A stretch of DNA of 64,000 bases from Bombus terrestris. Lineage: Eukaryota; Arthropoda; Insecta; Hymenoptera; Apidae. The notes under the pieces were generated by a model. It was not told where the DNA came from. It worked only from the letters and a program-made list of their open reading frames with translations, and ran no database searches. The stretch is from positions 6,667,395-6,731,394 of the forward strand of contig NC_063285.1 of assembly GCF_910591885.1 (NCBI RefSeq). The letters run 5' to 3'. Positions 12,011 to 23,139 of the stretch are shown in pieces. Position numbers and translations under genes: made by a program. Every line of letters starts with the position of its first letter. The first letter of the stretch is position 1.

Positions 12011-12885
12011 GTCTCAAGATCTTCACACTTTCAGTTCCAATATTTGTCATAGATTGGCATTCCCAACAAACAGTAAGTTTTGTAAATAATATACCATATT
12101 GGTTATAGTTGAGATCTTTTTATATATTACCTTCCGAAGAAATCTACGTAATTCAACAATTATGGTTTCGTTTTGCATAAATCAAATAATTGCGTTAAGT
12201 CAACGATACTTCCAGTGTAATGTACAAATAGCACAAGTTTTTGTGATATAGAGATGTGATACATTTATATATAGTATACAAGTGAAGAAATTTATTATGA
12301 TCAATTAACAACAATTTTGTAACTATATTGAACATAAAGCCCTTTTAAATTACGAATGTTTATGAAATAATGTTTATACTGTTATTCGAAGAGATATTTT
12401 GATGCAGCATCTAAATAATTAGAAAGTATAATTATAAGGAATGTAATAAATATAACAAGAGAAATATATTGTATCACGATATAGAGTATTTTGCTTAAAT
12501 TTAATAAAATAATTGCGTAATTAAATACCCTTTCTACTACCATTTCATCGTTTCTTTTAAATGTAATCAATATTATACATGTATACTTCAGTTCAATTCA
12601 GTTTTTTTACTAAAATCAAGGGATCTAACCATTTACAATTTAAAATGCCTCAAATATTTCGCATGGTTAATGTTGTCACCGCGGAGCGTATTTTCCGATA
12701 CATTCCGATATATTCCGTAAAATTAACCGATGTCTCGTGCAATTATCTCGCAAAAGCGAATGTTCCGATTACCTCTATGGACTGGTTGTAAATTATTGAA
12801 AAATCAAAATAATGAACCATTTTACTGCGTAAAATGTAAAATACAAAATATTTAGGTATTCAAAAGCTTGATTCAAACTACTGTA
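12011..12885. repeat. Upstream flank of FAR copy A, duplicated at copy B
   Basis: 12011-12240 parallels 21170-21370, and 12230-12885 parallels 23140-23820, with high identity and small indels. The second block is displaced by insertions upstream of copy B. Contains no coding frame of note. A TATA-like string (minus TATATAAAAAG, 12116-12126) is shared with copy B. Confidence 0.75.
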
Positions 12886-12899
12886 GTTATTAATGACCT
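12886..12899. repeat. Target-site duplication, left copy (14 bp)
   Basis: GTTATTAATGACCT here is repeated exactly at 16040-16053, on the two sides of the R1-like LINE. The uninterrupted paralog near 23815 has a single similar string. Confidence 0.9.
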
Positions 12900-12929
12900 A
12901 GGTCGACCAGCACGTGTGTGGCGTGGCGG

Positions 12930-15585
12930 GAAGAGTCCATAGTGGACCTCACGTGGCCCAGCCGCTTCCCGCCGTGTTTCCGGATGGGGCGTGACCCCGG
13001 AGGAGACCCTCTCGGACCACCTCTACATTTTGATGGAGATGGCGGTTAGGGGTGCGATGGGCGACTCGTCGCTCGATGCGAGCGGACCGACTGGCCCACC
13101 AGAAAGGAGAAGAGGATTCCCGCGGTGGGCGGTGACCCACCTCGAAGAGGACTTCTTAAATCGTTGTTCTATCGTTTTGTTAGTTTTGGGGCGAATTAAT
13201 ATAAAAATGGCAACGACGCGTGGACACACGCTCATCAGTTTTTCTAGTAGATCTGTTTCTACGAATCCGGTTGCTGCAGTCACAAGGATTTCACTACCGG
13301 CATAGCGGCAGCCGCTATAGCCGTCGCCTGGTCGGAAGAATCTCCGACCGACGAGGACGCGGAGGCGGGAGCGACGCGGCTGAGGCGCGACTTGCATGCG
13401 ATCTGCGATTCATGTATGCCGCGGTCCGGAGCCCCGCGCCGTGACGGCGCGGCGTACTGGTGGTCCGAGGGGATCGCTAGTCTCCGCGAGGCGTGCATCC
13501 GTGCTCGGAGCCGTTACACCAGATCCCGCCGTAGGCGGCGAGAGGTCGAAGCCACGGTGGTTCGACTGTATGAGGCCTACCGCGAAGCGCGGAGGCCCCT
13601 ACAGTGAGCCATCAAGGAGGCGAAGAGGCGGGCGTCGGGCGAGCTTCTGACCAGCCTCCACAACGACCCCTGGGGGCGCCCTTATAAGATGGTACTGAAT
13701 AAACTTCGTCCATGGGCGCCTTCCACAACGGAGAACATGGATCCCCGGTTCCTAGAGGAGGTTGTCGGTACCCTGTTCCCGGGAGCGACGGACGAGGAAA
13801 ATAACAGGTCCACCAATGAGGAGGAGCAGGAACTCCAACCGTCGGAGGAGGAGCCACGGGACCCCGCGGGAAGTTGGAGCCCGGAATCGAGAGTCACCGA
13901 GGAAGAATTGGCCGAGGCTGTCGGGAGGATCGGAGCACGGAAGGCTCCAAACCCCGACGGAGTCCCGACCCGCCTATGGAAGGACGTCGCCGGGGTCTTA
14001 GCCCCGAGATTAATGCGTCTATTTGACAGATGGCTGTCTCGGGGCAAATTCCCCATCTTGTGGAATGAGGCACGAATGGTCTTGCTGCCGAAGCCGGGAC
14101 GCTCTCCGGACTCGCCTTCTGCCTATCGGCCGGTGTGCCTTTTGGACGGGGTTGGCAAACTACTGGAAAGAATAGTGGCGACCCGTCTCGAGTCGCACCT
14201 GTACCGGAGTTTTCCAGGACTGCACGACAGCCAGTTTGGCTTCCGGAGGGGACGGTCTATGGCCGACGCTGTGGCCCGTGTCCGCTCCCTGGTCGACGGG
14301 GCCGAACGGCGCGGTTACGTGGCGTTGGCCGCGTCGCTGGACGTGGTCAACGCGTTGAACAGCATCCCCTGGGACAGGATACGCCGGGCTCTCGACTTTC
14401 ATCGGGCACCCGCGTATCTATGGGGTGTGGTCCGGGCATTTCTCTGGGACCGAAGCATCTGTGGCGAGGGGATGGTTGAGAGGGCGGTGTACCGCAGGGC
14501 TCCGTGCTAGGTCCACTGCTATGGAACATCGCGTACGACGCGGTGCTTCGAGTGCCGATGCCTCCGGACTCGCCGCTGGTGTGCTATGCCGACGACACGT
14601 TAGTGCTGGTCTGGGGCGCGGCGTGGGACGGAATCGTCCGTCTGGCGGAACTGGCTGTGGGCCGCGTGGTCGCCGCGATCAAGGGATTGGGGCTGAGGGT
14701 GCCCCTGAGAAATCTGAGGCAATGTGGTTCTGCCGCAGGGCCGATCACGGGACGCCTCCAGTGGGCTATCGCCTGAGGTTGGAGGGGGCTGAGATCGAGG
14801 TCGGAACCAGCATGAAATACCTGGGCCTGACCCTCGACAGTCACTGGACCTTCCGCTCTCACTTCGAGCGCCTGGTACCATCGGTCGAAGCGACGGCGAA
14901 TGCATTAAGACGTCTGCAGCCTCGGCTGGGCGGGCCCGGCGTCGGAGTGCGCTGTCTGTATACCGGCGTAGTGCGATCGAGGCTCCTCTATGGAGCTCCG
15001 ATCTGGGCAGAGGACTTGATGGCCAGCCGCCGCAGTCTCCTGAAGATCAGGAGGTTGCACAGGACGGTGGCAATCAGGGTAGCGAGGGGCTTCCGCACCA
15101 TTTCGGCGGCAGCAACGGCGGTGCTCGCCGTGTTCTCCCCGCTCGAACTGCAGGCACTCTGAGGTGTCGCGAAATTTACCTCCACACGCGGTGTCTGTCT
15201 AACGGGGTCGAGTCGGTGGGCGACGACGTTGAGGGCCCTGCTCGACAGATGGCGTGTCAGCCTAGACATGAGGGCAGGCGCGCCGGGGCTAAGTGTTCTA
15301 GAGGCCGTCCTCCCAAACTGGGACGTTTGGTTGGATGGGGCCGGGCCCCCCTGACTTACAGGGTGACGCAGGTGCTCACCGGGCACGGATACTTTGGCGA
15401 ATACTTGCATCGAATCTGGAAGGAAGCGACCGCGCGTTGCCACCACTGCGATGCGAGCGTGGATTCAGCGCAGCACACGTTACAGTTCTGTCCGGCGTGG
15501 GCGCGGCTGCGCAGCGATCTCATCGCGGAAGTCGGGTGGAATCTCTCGCCACAGGCGATTCTCGCGGCACTGTTGGTGAGCTAGA
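12930..15585 (+). pseudogene. R1-like ORF2: endonuclease end, reverse transcriptase, C-terminal zinc region
   Basis: RT signatures: KAPNPDGVPTRLWK, LLPKPGRSPDSPSAYRP, FGFRRGRSMADAV, SLDVVNALNSIPW (motif A), PQGSVLGPLLW (motif B) and VCYADDTLVLVWG (motif C). C-terminal part: YLGLTLDSHW, LLYGAPIWAED, then CHHCDASVDSAQHTLQFC, a CCHC zinc element typical of the R1/TRAS group. The frame shifts near 14480 and 14700-14780 and stops at about 15163, so at least three lesions plus the foreign insert make it nonfunctional. Confidence 0.88.
13152..13305 (-). pseudogene. FAR exon 1 fragment embedded in the LINE
   Basis: 154 bases matching 11780-11933 of FAR copy A without indels and with 4 visible mismatches. 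It lies antisense to the LINE. It shares the copy A peculiarity FVETD in place of the FxGKG seen in copies B and C, so copy A or a very close relative was the source. The left junction shares CTTC; the right junction is abrupt after CATAG. LINE sequence resumes on both sides. It has no poly(A) and no target duplication I can see. Confidence 0.85.
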
Positions 15586-16030
15586 GAGGGAGGAGGGCCG
15601 TAACCTCCTTCTGTGAGTAGGTTATGCTTCGGAAGGAGGCAGCGGAAGGAGTAAGGATGCGGAGCTCCCATCCCGAGAGTATCAACCGGCGGGGGCGCGG
15701 CAGACGCCCGCGGGCACGCTTGAACAAGGCACTCCAGGGCCGCCGTTCCCCCCGGTGGGGGTCAAAGTTTGGTGCTGATAGATCAGCGCCTCGGGACCGC
15801 CAGGCAGTCCGGTGGGGGAACCAGACTGCCTTGTACGGCGGCTCCGGAGATGATGCATTTTTGTGCGCAGGAGGGGCCCGGTGTGTTGCTCGCACCGGAT
15901 CCCGGGCCTCTTCGGATCGCAGCCGGGTCGGTCATCGTGGAGGTTTTAGTCGGTTGGAGTCCGGAACTACCACACCACTTCCCCCCTCCCCCCAGAAGTG
16001 ACCTGGTGTCCGTGCGGATTTCCTCCACGT
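15586..16030 (+). other. 3' UTR of the R1-like LINE
   Basis: GC-rich tail between the last coding frame and the poly(A) run. No frame with recognisable content. Ends GGATTTCCTCCACGT before the A run. Confidence 0.6.
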
Positions 16031-16039
16031 AAAAAAAAA

Positions 16040-16798
16040 GTTATTAATGACCTGATGATATTTTTGATATATATGATATTTATAATAATGAAATTGATAA
16101 TAATGGCATTAACGAAAGACACAATTGAATAAAAAATAACAAGGAATCGTCTGCTACCTAACACTATTTCCACTGCGTTTTGTTTACCAATGATCGATCA
16201 AAAATGCGACTTCGCGATAGTAGACACCAACACGCTTTTCGCAGTATTGTAACGATATTCGATGTGTCGCTTCTCTAGATTCTCATACTATTACTAAGCC
16301 CACCCTACTACTGAAACTCAATAGTGATATGCGTTAAGGATTTTATTAATTAATTCATCTCCCAAAGCTTTCGTGTTCATGAAAGTGAAAAATACGCTCA
16401 GCGGGAACTACATCAATCATGCGAGATATATTCTAGTCGTGTAATATCTTAAATGTTACCGATCCTTTGTTTTTAGTAAAATAAACTGAAACATACGCAG
16501 GTGAAATGAAGTATACTAATGTAACATTGATTTCATATGTATAAAAGATATCATGAAATGATAATGGAGAGATATGTGTTACTCAATTATATTATTAAGT
16601 TCAAGTAAAATATCATCGTGATAAAATACATTTCCCTTATTTTATTTATCACTGTCTTTATTAGTATACTTATCAAATATTGCTGTGTCAAAATATCTGT
16701 TTAAATACGACGAAACTGTACGGATAATGGAACAATCACTTTCATGTGAAATTTTATTTATTCAAATACACATCAAGATTGATTGACAGTACCTTTCA
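16040..16798. repeat. Continuation of the FAR copy A upstream duplicate, ending in pogo-like repeat
   Basis: Starts with the right TSD copy and parallels 23815-24557 closely. The last part (about 16700-16795) in reverse complement matches the inner right end of the pogo-like element at 22090-22165. No coding content. Confidence 0.7.
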
Positions 16799-18069
16799 CA
16801 CTAAACCTACCGGCATTTCGTGTATACCTTTTCATACCTCGTCCGGTCAAAGTGACCGGAGATTAAAGAAATAATAGCTTTTATAGTTCAACTTAGATAA
16901 TGATTAACTTATAACTGAATGTATATGTCGGGTTGAAGTCAGGATTAAGGAGAGGGGCGTTTAATGAATTTTCATTAGAATTAGTCATTGCCGTGATACA
17001 ATGAAGAGTTTATTAGCACAGGCTTATTAACAAGATTAGGCACTCGTAGCACTAGTGATAATAACCTTAGGTTCGAAACGAATCCGCGGTCACGGGATGA
17101 TAAACGTATGTTCTCGCACAGTTCAAGTCTAACTCTTTGTTAAGTAGACGTGAGGTATTCACTGTTTGTAAGATAGTACTGTCACTCGTCAATGAAATCG
17201 CACGAAAGAATGACTCTCCGTATCGACGATGCCATCGAGGAAAACTATAATGGGTGGGTCTAAGGACATGAGATCCTCGGATTCGTCAAAGAAAGCTTTC
17301 GTTCCAAAGGTGAGGGAAATTAGCGCTGTTTCTAATTGGTCGATCTCCATATCGGCGTTTTGAAAGAGATGCTGGCCGCCCTTGAGGGGAGGTTGTTGAC
17401 GGGGGGCAACGTTCGAAGATAGGTTTCTCCTATCTTCCCGTAGTTGCAACAAAGTCTATTTGAAGGACTTCACTTGACTAAATCTTAAGATTTATAGCGG
17501 GTCCTCACGTTAGCTAAACATCTACAAATTATCTTATTATCAAGTGTACATTTGCCGCATACATATTTCCCGCATCTTGATTTTCGTAATTTTGTAACCT
17601 TTATAATTTTTTATTTCACAAGCTTTTTGTAGTAATGAATCTGAATTAGTAGATAGTTTTATTGCATGGTTTTTTCCTGCGATTCTTTATACGAAAGTAA
17701 TATATGCGCCAGGTTTATAACTATTTTGTGAGTTCTCTATAAATCGATCACAATACTGTATATACCATTCCAAATTTATTGGCTTCTTTCGCTCTTCTTA
17801 TCAAATCGTATAATCCTCATCAGATAGCCTTTTCTTTGTACTGATTGCATTCATTTTAAGAATAACTAAATTATTTTATCGGCATGTCAAATTGACCGCC
17901 CGCGTTAGGCAAGACAGAATACAATTTTTTCTTATAAAAGAAAAAATCAAACTATGCATGTTTTAGGAAGAGTCAGAAATTATGAAGCGATATGATAACG
18001 TCTAAATATGGTTAAATTTGTGTTGAAGTTTGAAAAGGGTCAATTTGACTAGCACTGGTAGGTTTAGTG
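16799..18069 (-). mobile_element. piggyBac-like element remnant, copy A
   Basis: Left end CACTAAACCTACC and right end GGTAGGTTTAGTG are inverted repeats. The right end abuts TTAA (18070-18073), the piggyBac target; the left flank reads TTCA, a possible decayed TTAA. Inside, about 17530-17700 corresponds to the cysteine-rich C-terminus of the transposase seen at 24766-24954. Much of the transposase is deleted and an L2 LTR fragment occupies about 17125-17520. Dead. Confidence 0.65.
17125..17520 (-). repeat. L2 LTR fragment
   Basis: In reverse complement it parallels the right-central part of the L2 LTRs at 36853-37914 and 41489-42502, including the blocks around TATAAATCTTAAG and the ATGGAGATCGACCAATTAG region. 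Both LTR ends are missing. A short plus-oriented L2-like piece may precede it near 17085. Confidence 0.6.
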
Positions 18070-18076
18070 TTAAACA

Positions 18077-18330
18077 TCTATGGATTCCACATCTTCTTGC
18101 CTGTTAAGTTACATAATTCTTTCAACATAATTATTTGGAACGAGTTACGTTCTTTTTGTACTTTGAGCCATTGAGGCCATTTGTCGAATGCCACGCGCGA
18201 TTCCTCACGAGAAGGCACCTCTTCATTACAATTTCATTTGCTGTTTCACAAAGAAACCATTTCATTGCATCAGTACATTCAGGATCTGTGATTGTGGCTT
18301 TTCCCAACATTATGTATATTTGTTAATTCT
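18077..18330 (-). pseudogene. Unrecognised short ORF, copy A (frameshifted)
   Basis: Homologue of the 74-residue frame at 27483-27707, starting MLGKATITD. A one-base deletion after the codons for RCL breaks the frame. Located between the piggyBac TTAA site and the mariner MITE, downstream of FAR copy B. Function unknown. Confidence 0.5.
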
Positions 18331-18459
18331 ATTGCATTTGTTGAGAAACGTTAAGTTGGTATGATTGCTAGTTCCTACAAGCTAGGTTGGTACGACTTCT
18401 AACGACACTCTTTTGTCTTAGGAGTTGACCACGTGTTAATTGTCTAAGAGTATTAAATA

Positions 18460-18674
18460 TTAGGTCATCCCATAAGGTCGTTCCATTTTTCGAGCGGTTA
18501 TATATGTTAAGATTGTTTACATATCTTTCAATTTCATGAAAAAATGTAATCCCCCTCTCGTTGTACAACTTCTTCCCGTTTTTCAAGTGCATTGGTCCCT
18601 TATTGCCGTATGTTTATAAAGCGACACATAAAATGTATACACAAAAGTCGGCACGAACTTATGGGATGACCTAA
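18460..18674. mobile_element. Mariner-type MITE or deleted mariner
   Basis: Terminal inverted repeats begin TTAGGTCATCCCATAAG at both ends (17 identical bases, similarity continuing a few more). TA dinucleotides flank both sides (18458-18459, 18675-18676), the mariner/Tc1 target duplication. At 215 bp it has no transposase. Confidence 0.85.
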
Positions 18675-18792
18675 TAGTTTTATTTAGAAACCGGACGAGT
18701 GAAAAGACAATATGAAGCGGATTATGTTTCCCTTCTCATAAAATTCTATTTATATTGTATTTGTTTTAACAGAAAAAATAAGGTTCAAATAG

Positions 18793-21169
18793 TCAGTACA
18801 AGATAAGGTATATTATCCATAGTACGATCATTATACCGAACATTTTCGAAATTTGATCTATCCAGTACAACCTGAAATTACCGAAAATATATGTATTTAT
18901 ATTAGTTCATATTTTTTTATAGTAAGGTACTTTTATACGCACCTTGATAATCGTTGTCGGGCTGTTGGCTGAAACTCTTGTTTTAGAATAAATTTCCTGA
19001 TACCCATCAGGTAAATTGCAATATACTTCTCCCAATTCATATCTCCTAAATCTAGTTTGACCATATCGCTGTCGTTTAACATTTTCACCTTTCTCGCCAA
19101 GTCGGAACAGTTCTCCCTTTGAAAAGTCCATTCGTTCATGGTGAAATATGTTACTGATGTGAACAATTTGTAGCTAGATTTTAGAAATTTCATCATTCTG
19201 AAATATCATTTTTAATTGTTATTGTAGATGAACACAAAGATTGTCTCAGAAAGATTGTCCTCTTTGTTCGAGGTTCGATAGAATACTCACATTGGTTTAC
19301 TACCTCGGAGTCTTAAAAAGATATCTATGATGAACGCAGGCAAAACATACGGAATTAGACTCAAAACGTTAAAAATATATTTATTAGCTATCATTGGACA
19401 ACCCGGGTACCATAACGTATCGTTCAGTGGCGTTTCTCTGCTATGCTTCAACACGAACTGTTGCACATCACCCCACCTTGTCAATAGGAACATTTACATT
19501 ATTACAATTATTGCAACTTTATTTAAAGCACAGTTTACTGTTATGTTAGTATCTCGGCAAATATTGCGTAATTTAGATAAATATTATGTTATATCACTAC
19601 TTTCTTAAATTGAAGTATTGAAGCAAAAGCGAACTTTTGTATTCTACGTTCATTTGCGTGTTGTTCACATTACTTAAACAAACTGAGTTTTTTGGAATAC
19701 TGTAACAATCGAATTACATGAGTTGAAAAAGATTCGTAATACATTTTACCTAAAAGGATTAGCGCTACTCGTGCAATTGTAAACTTTAACTTCGTGCTCA
19801 GAATGTAGCGTGACATGCCATGCAATAGATATTATCGCGTCCACTATGAAATCGACGGGCACTACATCTGATCTTGCATCTTTCCTACCCCGTATTGCTG
19901 TTGCACATCCTCTACTGGCTAACAGAAGGATGCCTGGTAACATTAATTTGGTTTAGAAATTATTTGTGATTTTCGATTAGCAGAAATGTAGCACTAAATA
20001 GATAGGAAAGAATTCTCCTAATTATGAACAACAGCAAACTTGAACAATAATAATGATGAACTAGTGGAAATCCTGTTATTTGGCTTCCTACAAGCCAACA
20101 GATTAACTCCTCTTTTCTGAAATGTGACGAGTATTGAACAATTATCATTGCAAATGATTTACGAAAGTACCTGTAAGTGCAGAAGTACCCTGTATCCAAC
20201 CAGGACATGGTTCTTTCAAAGAGGCAGCAATTATGCTTGGCCGCACTATAGCAACTGGCAAATCTCTGCACCTGCTTGCTACGATTTGCTCTGCTAAATT
20301 CTTACTGAATGTGTATGTGTTTGGATAAGTTTTTAAAATCTTTTTTTCTATTTCGTTGATCGACGTTTTGTCGAATTTGTCACACATATCTATTACTTCC
20401 GAAGGTTTCAAGCTCGTGCTGCAAAGTTAATAATATGTGAATATATTCTTCACGCTATAATTACAAATATAATATTCATAAACCATGGAACAACGTTTGC
20501 GTATAACTTATTCTTACGTATAAACTTTTTCCCCGATCTCATGTAGATTCGCATTACTATAAGCTGTGCTAACGTAGACGAAGCTAATCGGATGCTTTAG
20601 TTCGCTCCAAAGCTCGATGACACGAGCGGTACCTTTTGTATTCACATTAACAGCCACGTGTAACGGTTCGTTGAATCTCACAGTCGCCGCGGCGTGAAAC
20701 ACTATGTTTACTTTCTCTAACAACAGATTTCTATCTTCTTGCGAGAGACCTAAATTCGATAGACTCATGTCACTTTTAACTGGGTAGACTTTATGGAAAA
20801 CTGAGGGATGTTTTGCTTTGATGTCATCGTACATCTGAAAACGAAAATTCCAGAAATGAGATTTAATCAATTTATCTCCTGACAGGCTTAAACATTGAAA
20901 GAAACAAGAATATATTTACGAACGGGATCATCTATGAGCTTCTTAATTCGTTGTTCTATCGTTTCGTTAGCTTTTGCGCGAATAAGTATAAAAATGGTAG
21001 TGATGCGCGGACACATGCGGAGCAGCTTTTCCAGGAGACCTTTTCCAATGAATCCGGTTGCCCCAGTCAAAAGAATCCCACTACCGGCGTAGAACTCTTC
21101 GAGAGTATTCGTCTTATTCAACCCTTTATTGATCGCATTTTCATTTCTTTCTTTATTGACTGTATCCAT
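18793..21169 (-). CDS. Fatty acyl-CoA reductase copy B, seven exons
   Basis: FARs reduce fatty acyl-CoA to fatty alcohol with NADPH, usually at ER or peroxisomal membranes; in insects the products feed waxes and pheromones. Exons, 5' to 3': 20924-21169, 20518-20834, 20171-20418, 19750-19933, 19291-19476, 18943-19197, 18793-18871. Together they give 504 codons and a TGA, the usual FAR length. Seen: LTGATGFIGKGLLEKL (TGxxGxxG, about residues 34-49), the active site YTFSK (YxxxK), IVRPSI, and a sterile/FAR_C-like C-terminus (NWEKYIAIYLMGIRKF) with a hydrophobic last exon. All introns are GT-AG. Only the exon 1 donor is odd: keeping frame needs a weak GTTCGT, whereas a better GTAAAT four bases on would shift it. 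The product may be functional or recently lost. Confidence 0.82.
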
Positions 21170-21400
21170 GTTTCAGGATCTTGACACTTTCAGTTCCAAT
21201 ATTTGCTATAGATTATCATTCCCGACAAACAGTAAGTGGAAAAATGTGTTAAATGATATACCATATTGGTTATAGTTGAAATCTTTTTATATATTACCTT
21301 CTAAAGAAATCTACGTAATTCAATAATTATTGGTTCGTTTTGCATGAATCAAATAATTGCGTTAGGTCAACGATATTCGATTAAGTAACGATAATATTTC
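21170..21400. repeat. Proximal upstream flank of FAR copy B, duplicated at copy A
   Basis: Parallels 12011-12230. After about 21400 the two loci diverge because copy B carries extra repeats (21.4-23.1 kb). 21440-21560 also resembles 43430-43530. Confidence 0.65.
21283..21293 (-). promoter_or_regulatory. Candidate TATA box for FAR copy B
   Basis: TATATAAAAAG on the minus strand, about 115 bases upstream of the ATG, conserved at 12116-12126 upstream of copy A. No transcription start can be read from sequence alone; the duplication, rather than selection, could explain conservation. Confidence 0.3.
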
Positions 21401-21749
21401 GAGTCTAAGTTTAAACATTCCTTATGTAGTTTCATTTGACGTCTTCATTTTTTATTTCATGTGTATGCTTGTGAATATCATAACATACAGTGATCAGTAA
21501 TTTGTGTGGGAAATGTGTGTAGGTCGTGCGAGACAGTGTTAGCTCACATTTAGTAGCTCCTCGTGAATAGTTAATGCGTATGTGATTCTGCTGTCACCCT
21601 CCGTGACAACATGCTCATGTGATATCAGTATTAATATATTTCATAAGTTCTCTTCATTCATTAATTATTTATGGTGGCAAAAGGAGGAAAATTTCTGATA
21701 TTTTTATTTTATTGTATCTTCAAGATTTTGCAACCAAACACCCTGTATA

Positions 21750-22202
21750 AGTAGTCCCTCCCCCCCCCCCCATCCGATTTTTTCGAGCATCCATTATTAG
21801 ATTACCTTGATACTGGAACATTTTATTATCCGAACAGAATATTGTATTTCCTAATAGCGGATGCCTCTTCTATTTGAAATATGTACTGTACACATATTTT
21901 ATTAATGTTCATGTACAATGTATTCTAATGTATTCTTTTATTTATTCGGTTCAGTGAATTCCGAATATAAGACTTTAGTATGGAACTAATAATGCTCTAG
22001 GTATCGAAACAAAACAAAACAAAAACTCGAAAGTAATGTAAATGCAATATAAGTAACGTATATACATAGTGTTGGATATTTAACGGAACTGTCAATCAAT
22101 CTTAATCTGTATTTGAATAAATGAAAATTCATATAAAAGTGATTGTTCCAATATCCGAACAGTTTTGTCGCCCTGTTAGTTTTGACACCGGAGGCTCTAC
22201 TG
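21750..22202. mobile_element. Pogo/Tigger-like nonautonomous element
   Basis: The right end GGCTCTACTG followed by TA and the left end AGTAGTCCCTCC preceded by TA are imperfect inverted repeats of the CAGTAGAG type. A 12-base C run lies at 21760-21771. Related copies: 27931-28221 (inverted), 11613-11690 and about 16706-16795. No transposase seen. Boundaries are approximate. Confidence 0.5.
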
Positions 22203-22327
22203 TATTTCAAATTACCTGGTTAAAATTTTATTCTCACAGCAAACTGATGAATGTGATAGTGTAAATGAGAACAGCGGTCAATGAAATTAACCAGAACATA
22301 ATATTCCTACATGTTATATGTCATATA

Positions 22328-22893
22328 TGTAGTATCGTGAGGAAAAAGCCTGGCTAGAAATCGATCAAAACAATATCGTCTGTCCTTCGGTTGTTAGTTT
22401 ACATAGGGAAAAAAGCCTATGTGACTAAAGTCACCTAGTTCTTGAGGAGCGTTAACAGGACGGGATTAGAGAGGGGAAAAAATAACGCCAACGGAGGAGG
22501 ACGGTTTGAATCTAAAAGAAGTTGTTATTGGTCGAGAAGCGTTAGACGGTTGATCGAGAAGGAGAGTAAGTTGAGAGTTCAAAGTTAATCGAGGAGTCGA
22601 AGAGTAGAGTCGTTAGCGTTGTCGAGTTGCGAGAGGTGTTAGCGTTGTTGAGAGTGGAGTTGTTAGCGTTGTCGAGTTGCATGAGTTACTAGCCTAGCTG
22701 AGAGATTGAGTTGTTCGCGTTGTTCAGTTGCGAGAGTGGTCGAATTAGAGTAAGATTGTTACATTTAATTCCATATTAAACAATCATCGTTTTCTGTCTC
22801 ATTAATATCTGTATAACTAATTTATTGTAAATAAATTACAAATTGTAAATAGTATCAGGAAAAATTTATACCTAAATTTCCACGATACTACAT
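22328..22893 (+). repeat. Solo LTR, family L3
   Basis: Starts TGTAGTATCGTG and ends CACGATACTACA, a perfect terminal inverted repeat, flanked by TATA on both sides (22324-22327, 22894-22897). Length 566 bp. Internally it has several imperfect repeats around GAGTTGTTAGCGTTGTCGAG (22.6-22.74 kb). No internal region, so a solo LTR. Confidence 0.88.
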
Positions 22894-23139
22894 ATATTAT
22901 ATCTATATTTTTATGATGATTTTCACATATCCTGTAATTTTAATACGTTCATATTTATGTATACGTTATTATGTATTATATCTGTCATTGTATGCATATA
23001 TATCTATATTGCTTTGTACATATGTGTAATATATATTTATATTATCATGCTTATGTATGTTACGTTGCATTACATTCTACGTCATTTATTTTTGTTATTT
23101 TTCTGCTTGATCTTTACAATACCAAGCCTTTTATAGCAC

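Larger units (their letters stand above)
12900..16039 (+). mobile_element. R1-clade non-LTR retrotransposon, 5'-truncated, with 14-bp TSD
   Basis: GC-rich block in AT-rich surroundings, ending in a poly(A) run at about 16031-16039 and flanked by the perfect 14-bp duplication. It starts inside the endonuclease (IVDLTWPSRFPP, then the DPG/SDH-type end EETLSDHLYI) and continues through RT and a C-terminal CCHC region. R1-clade elements commonly sit in rDNA; this one is in a FAR upstream flank. A FAR-derived segment (13152-13305) sits between the endonuclease and RT parts. Confidence 0.9.

Noticed and set aside
13382..15895. Many overlapping GC-rich frames on both strands
   Set aside because: Consequence of high GC and few stops in the R1-like LINE; only the plus-strand RT frames carry motifs.
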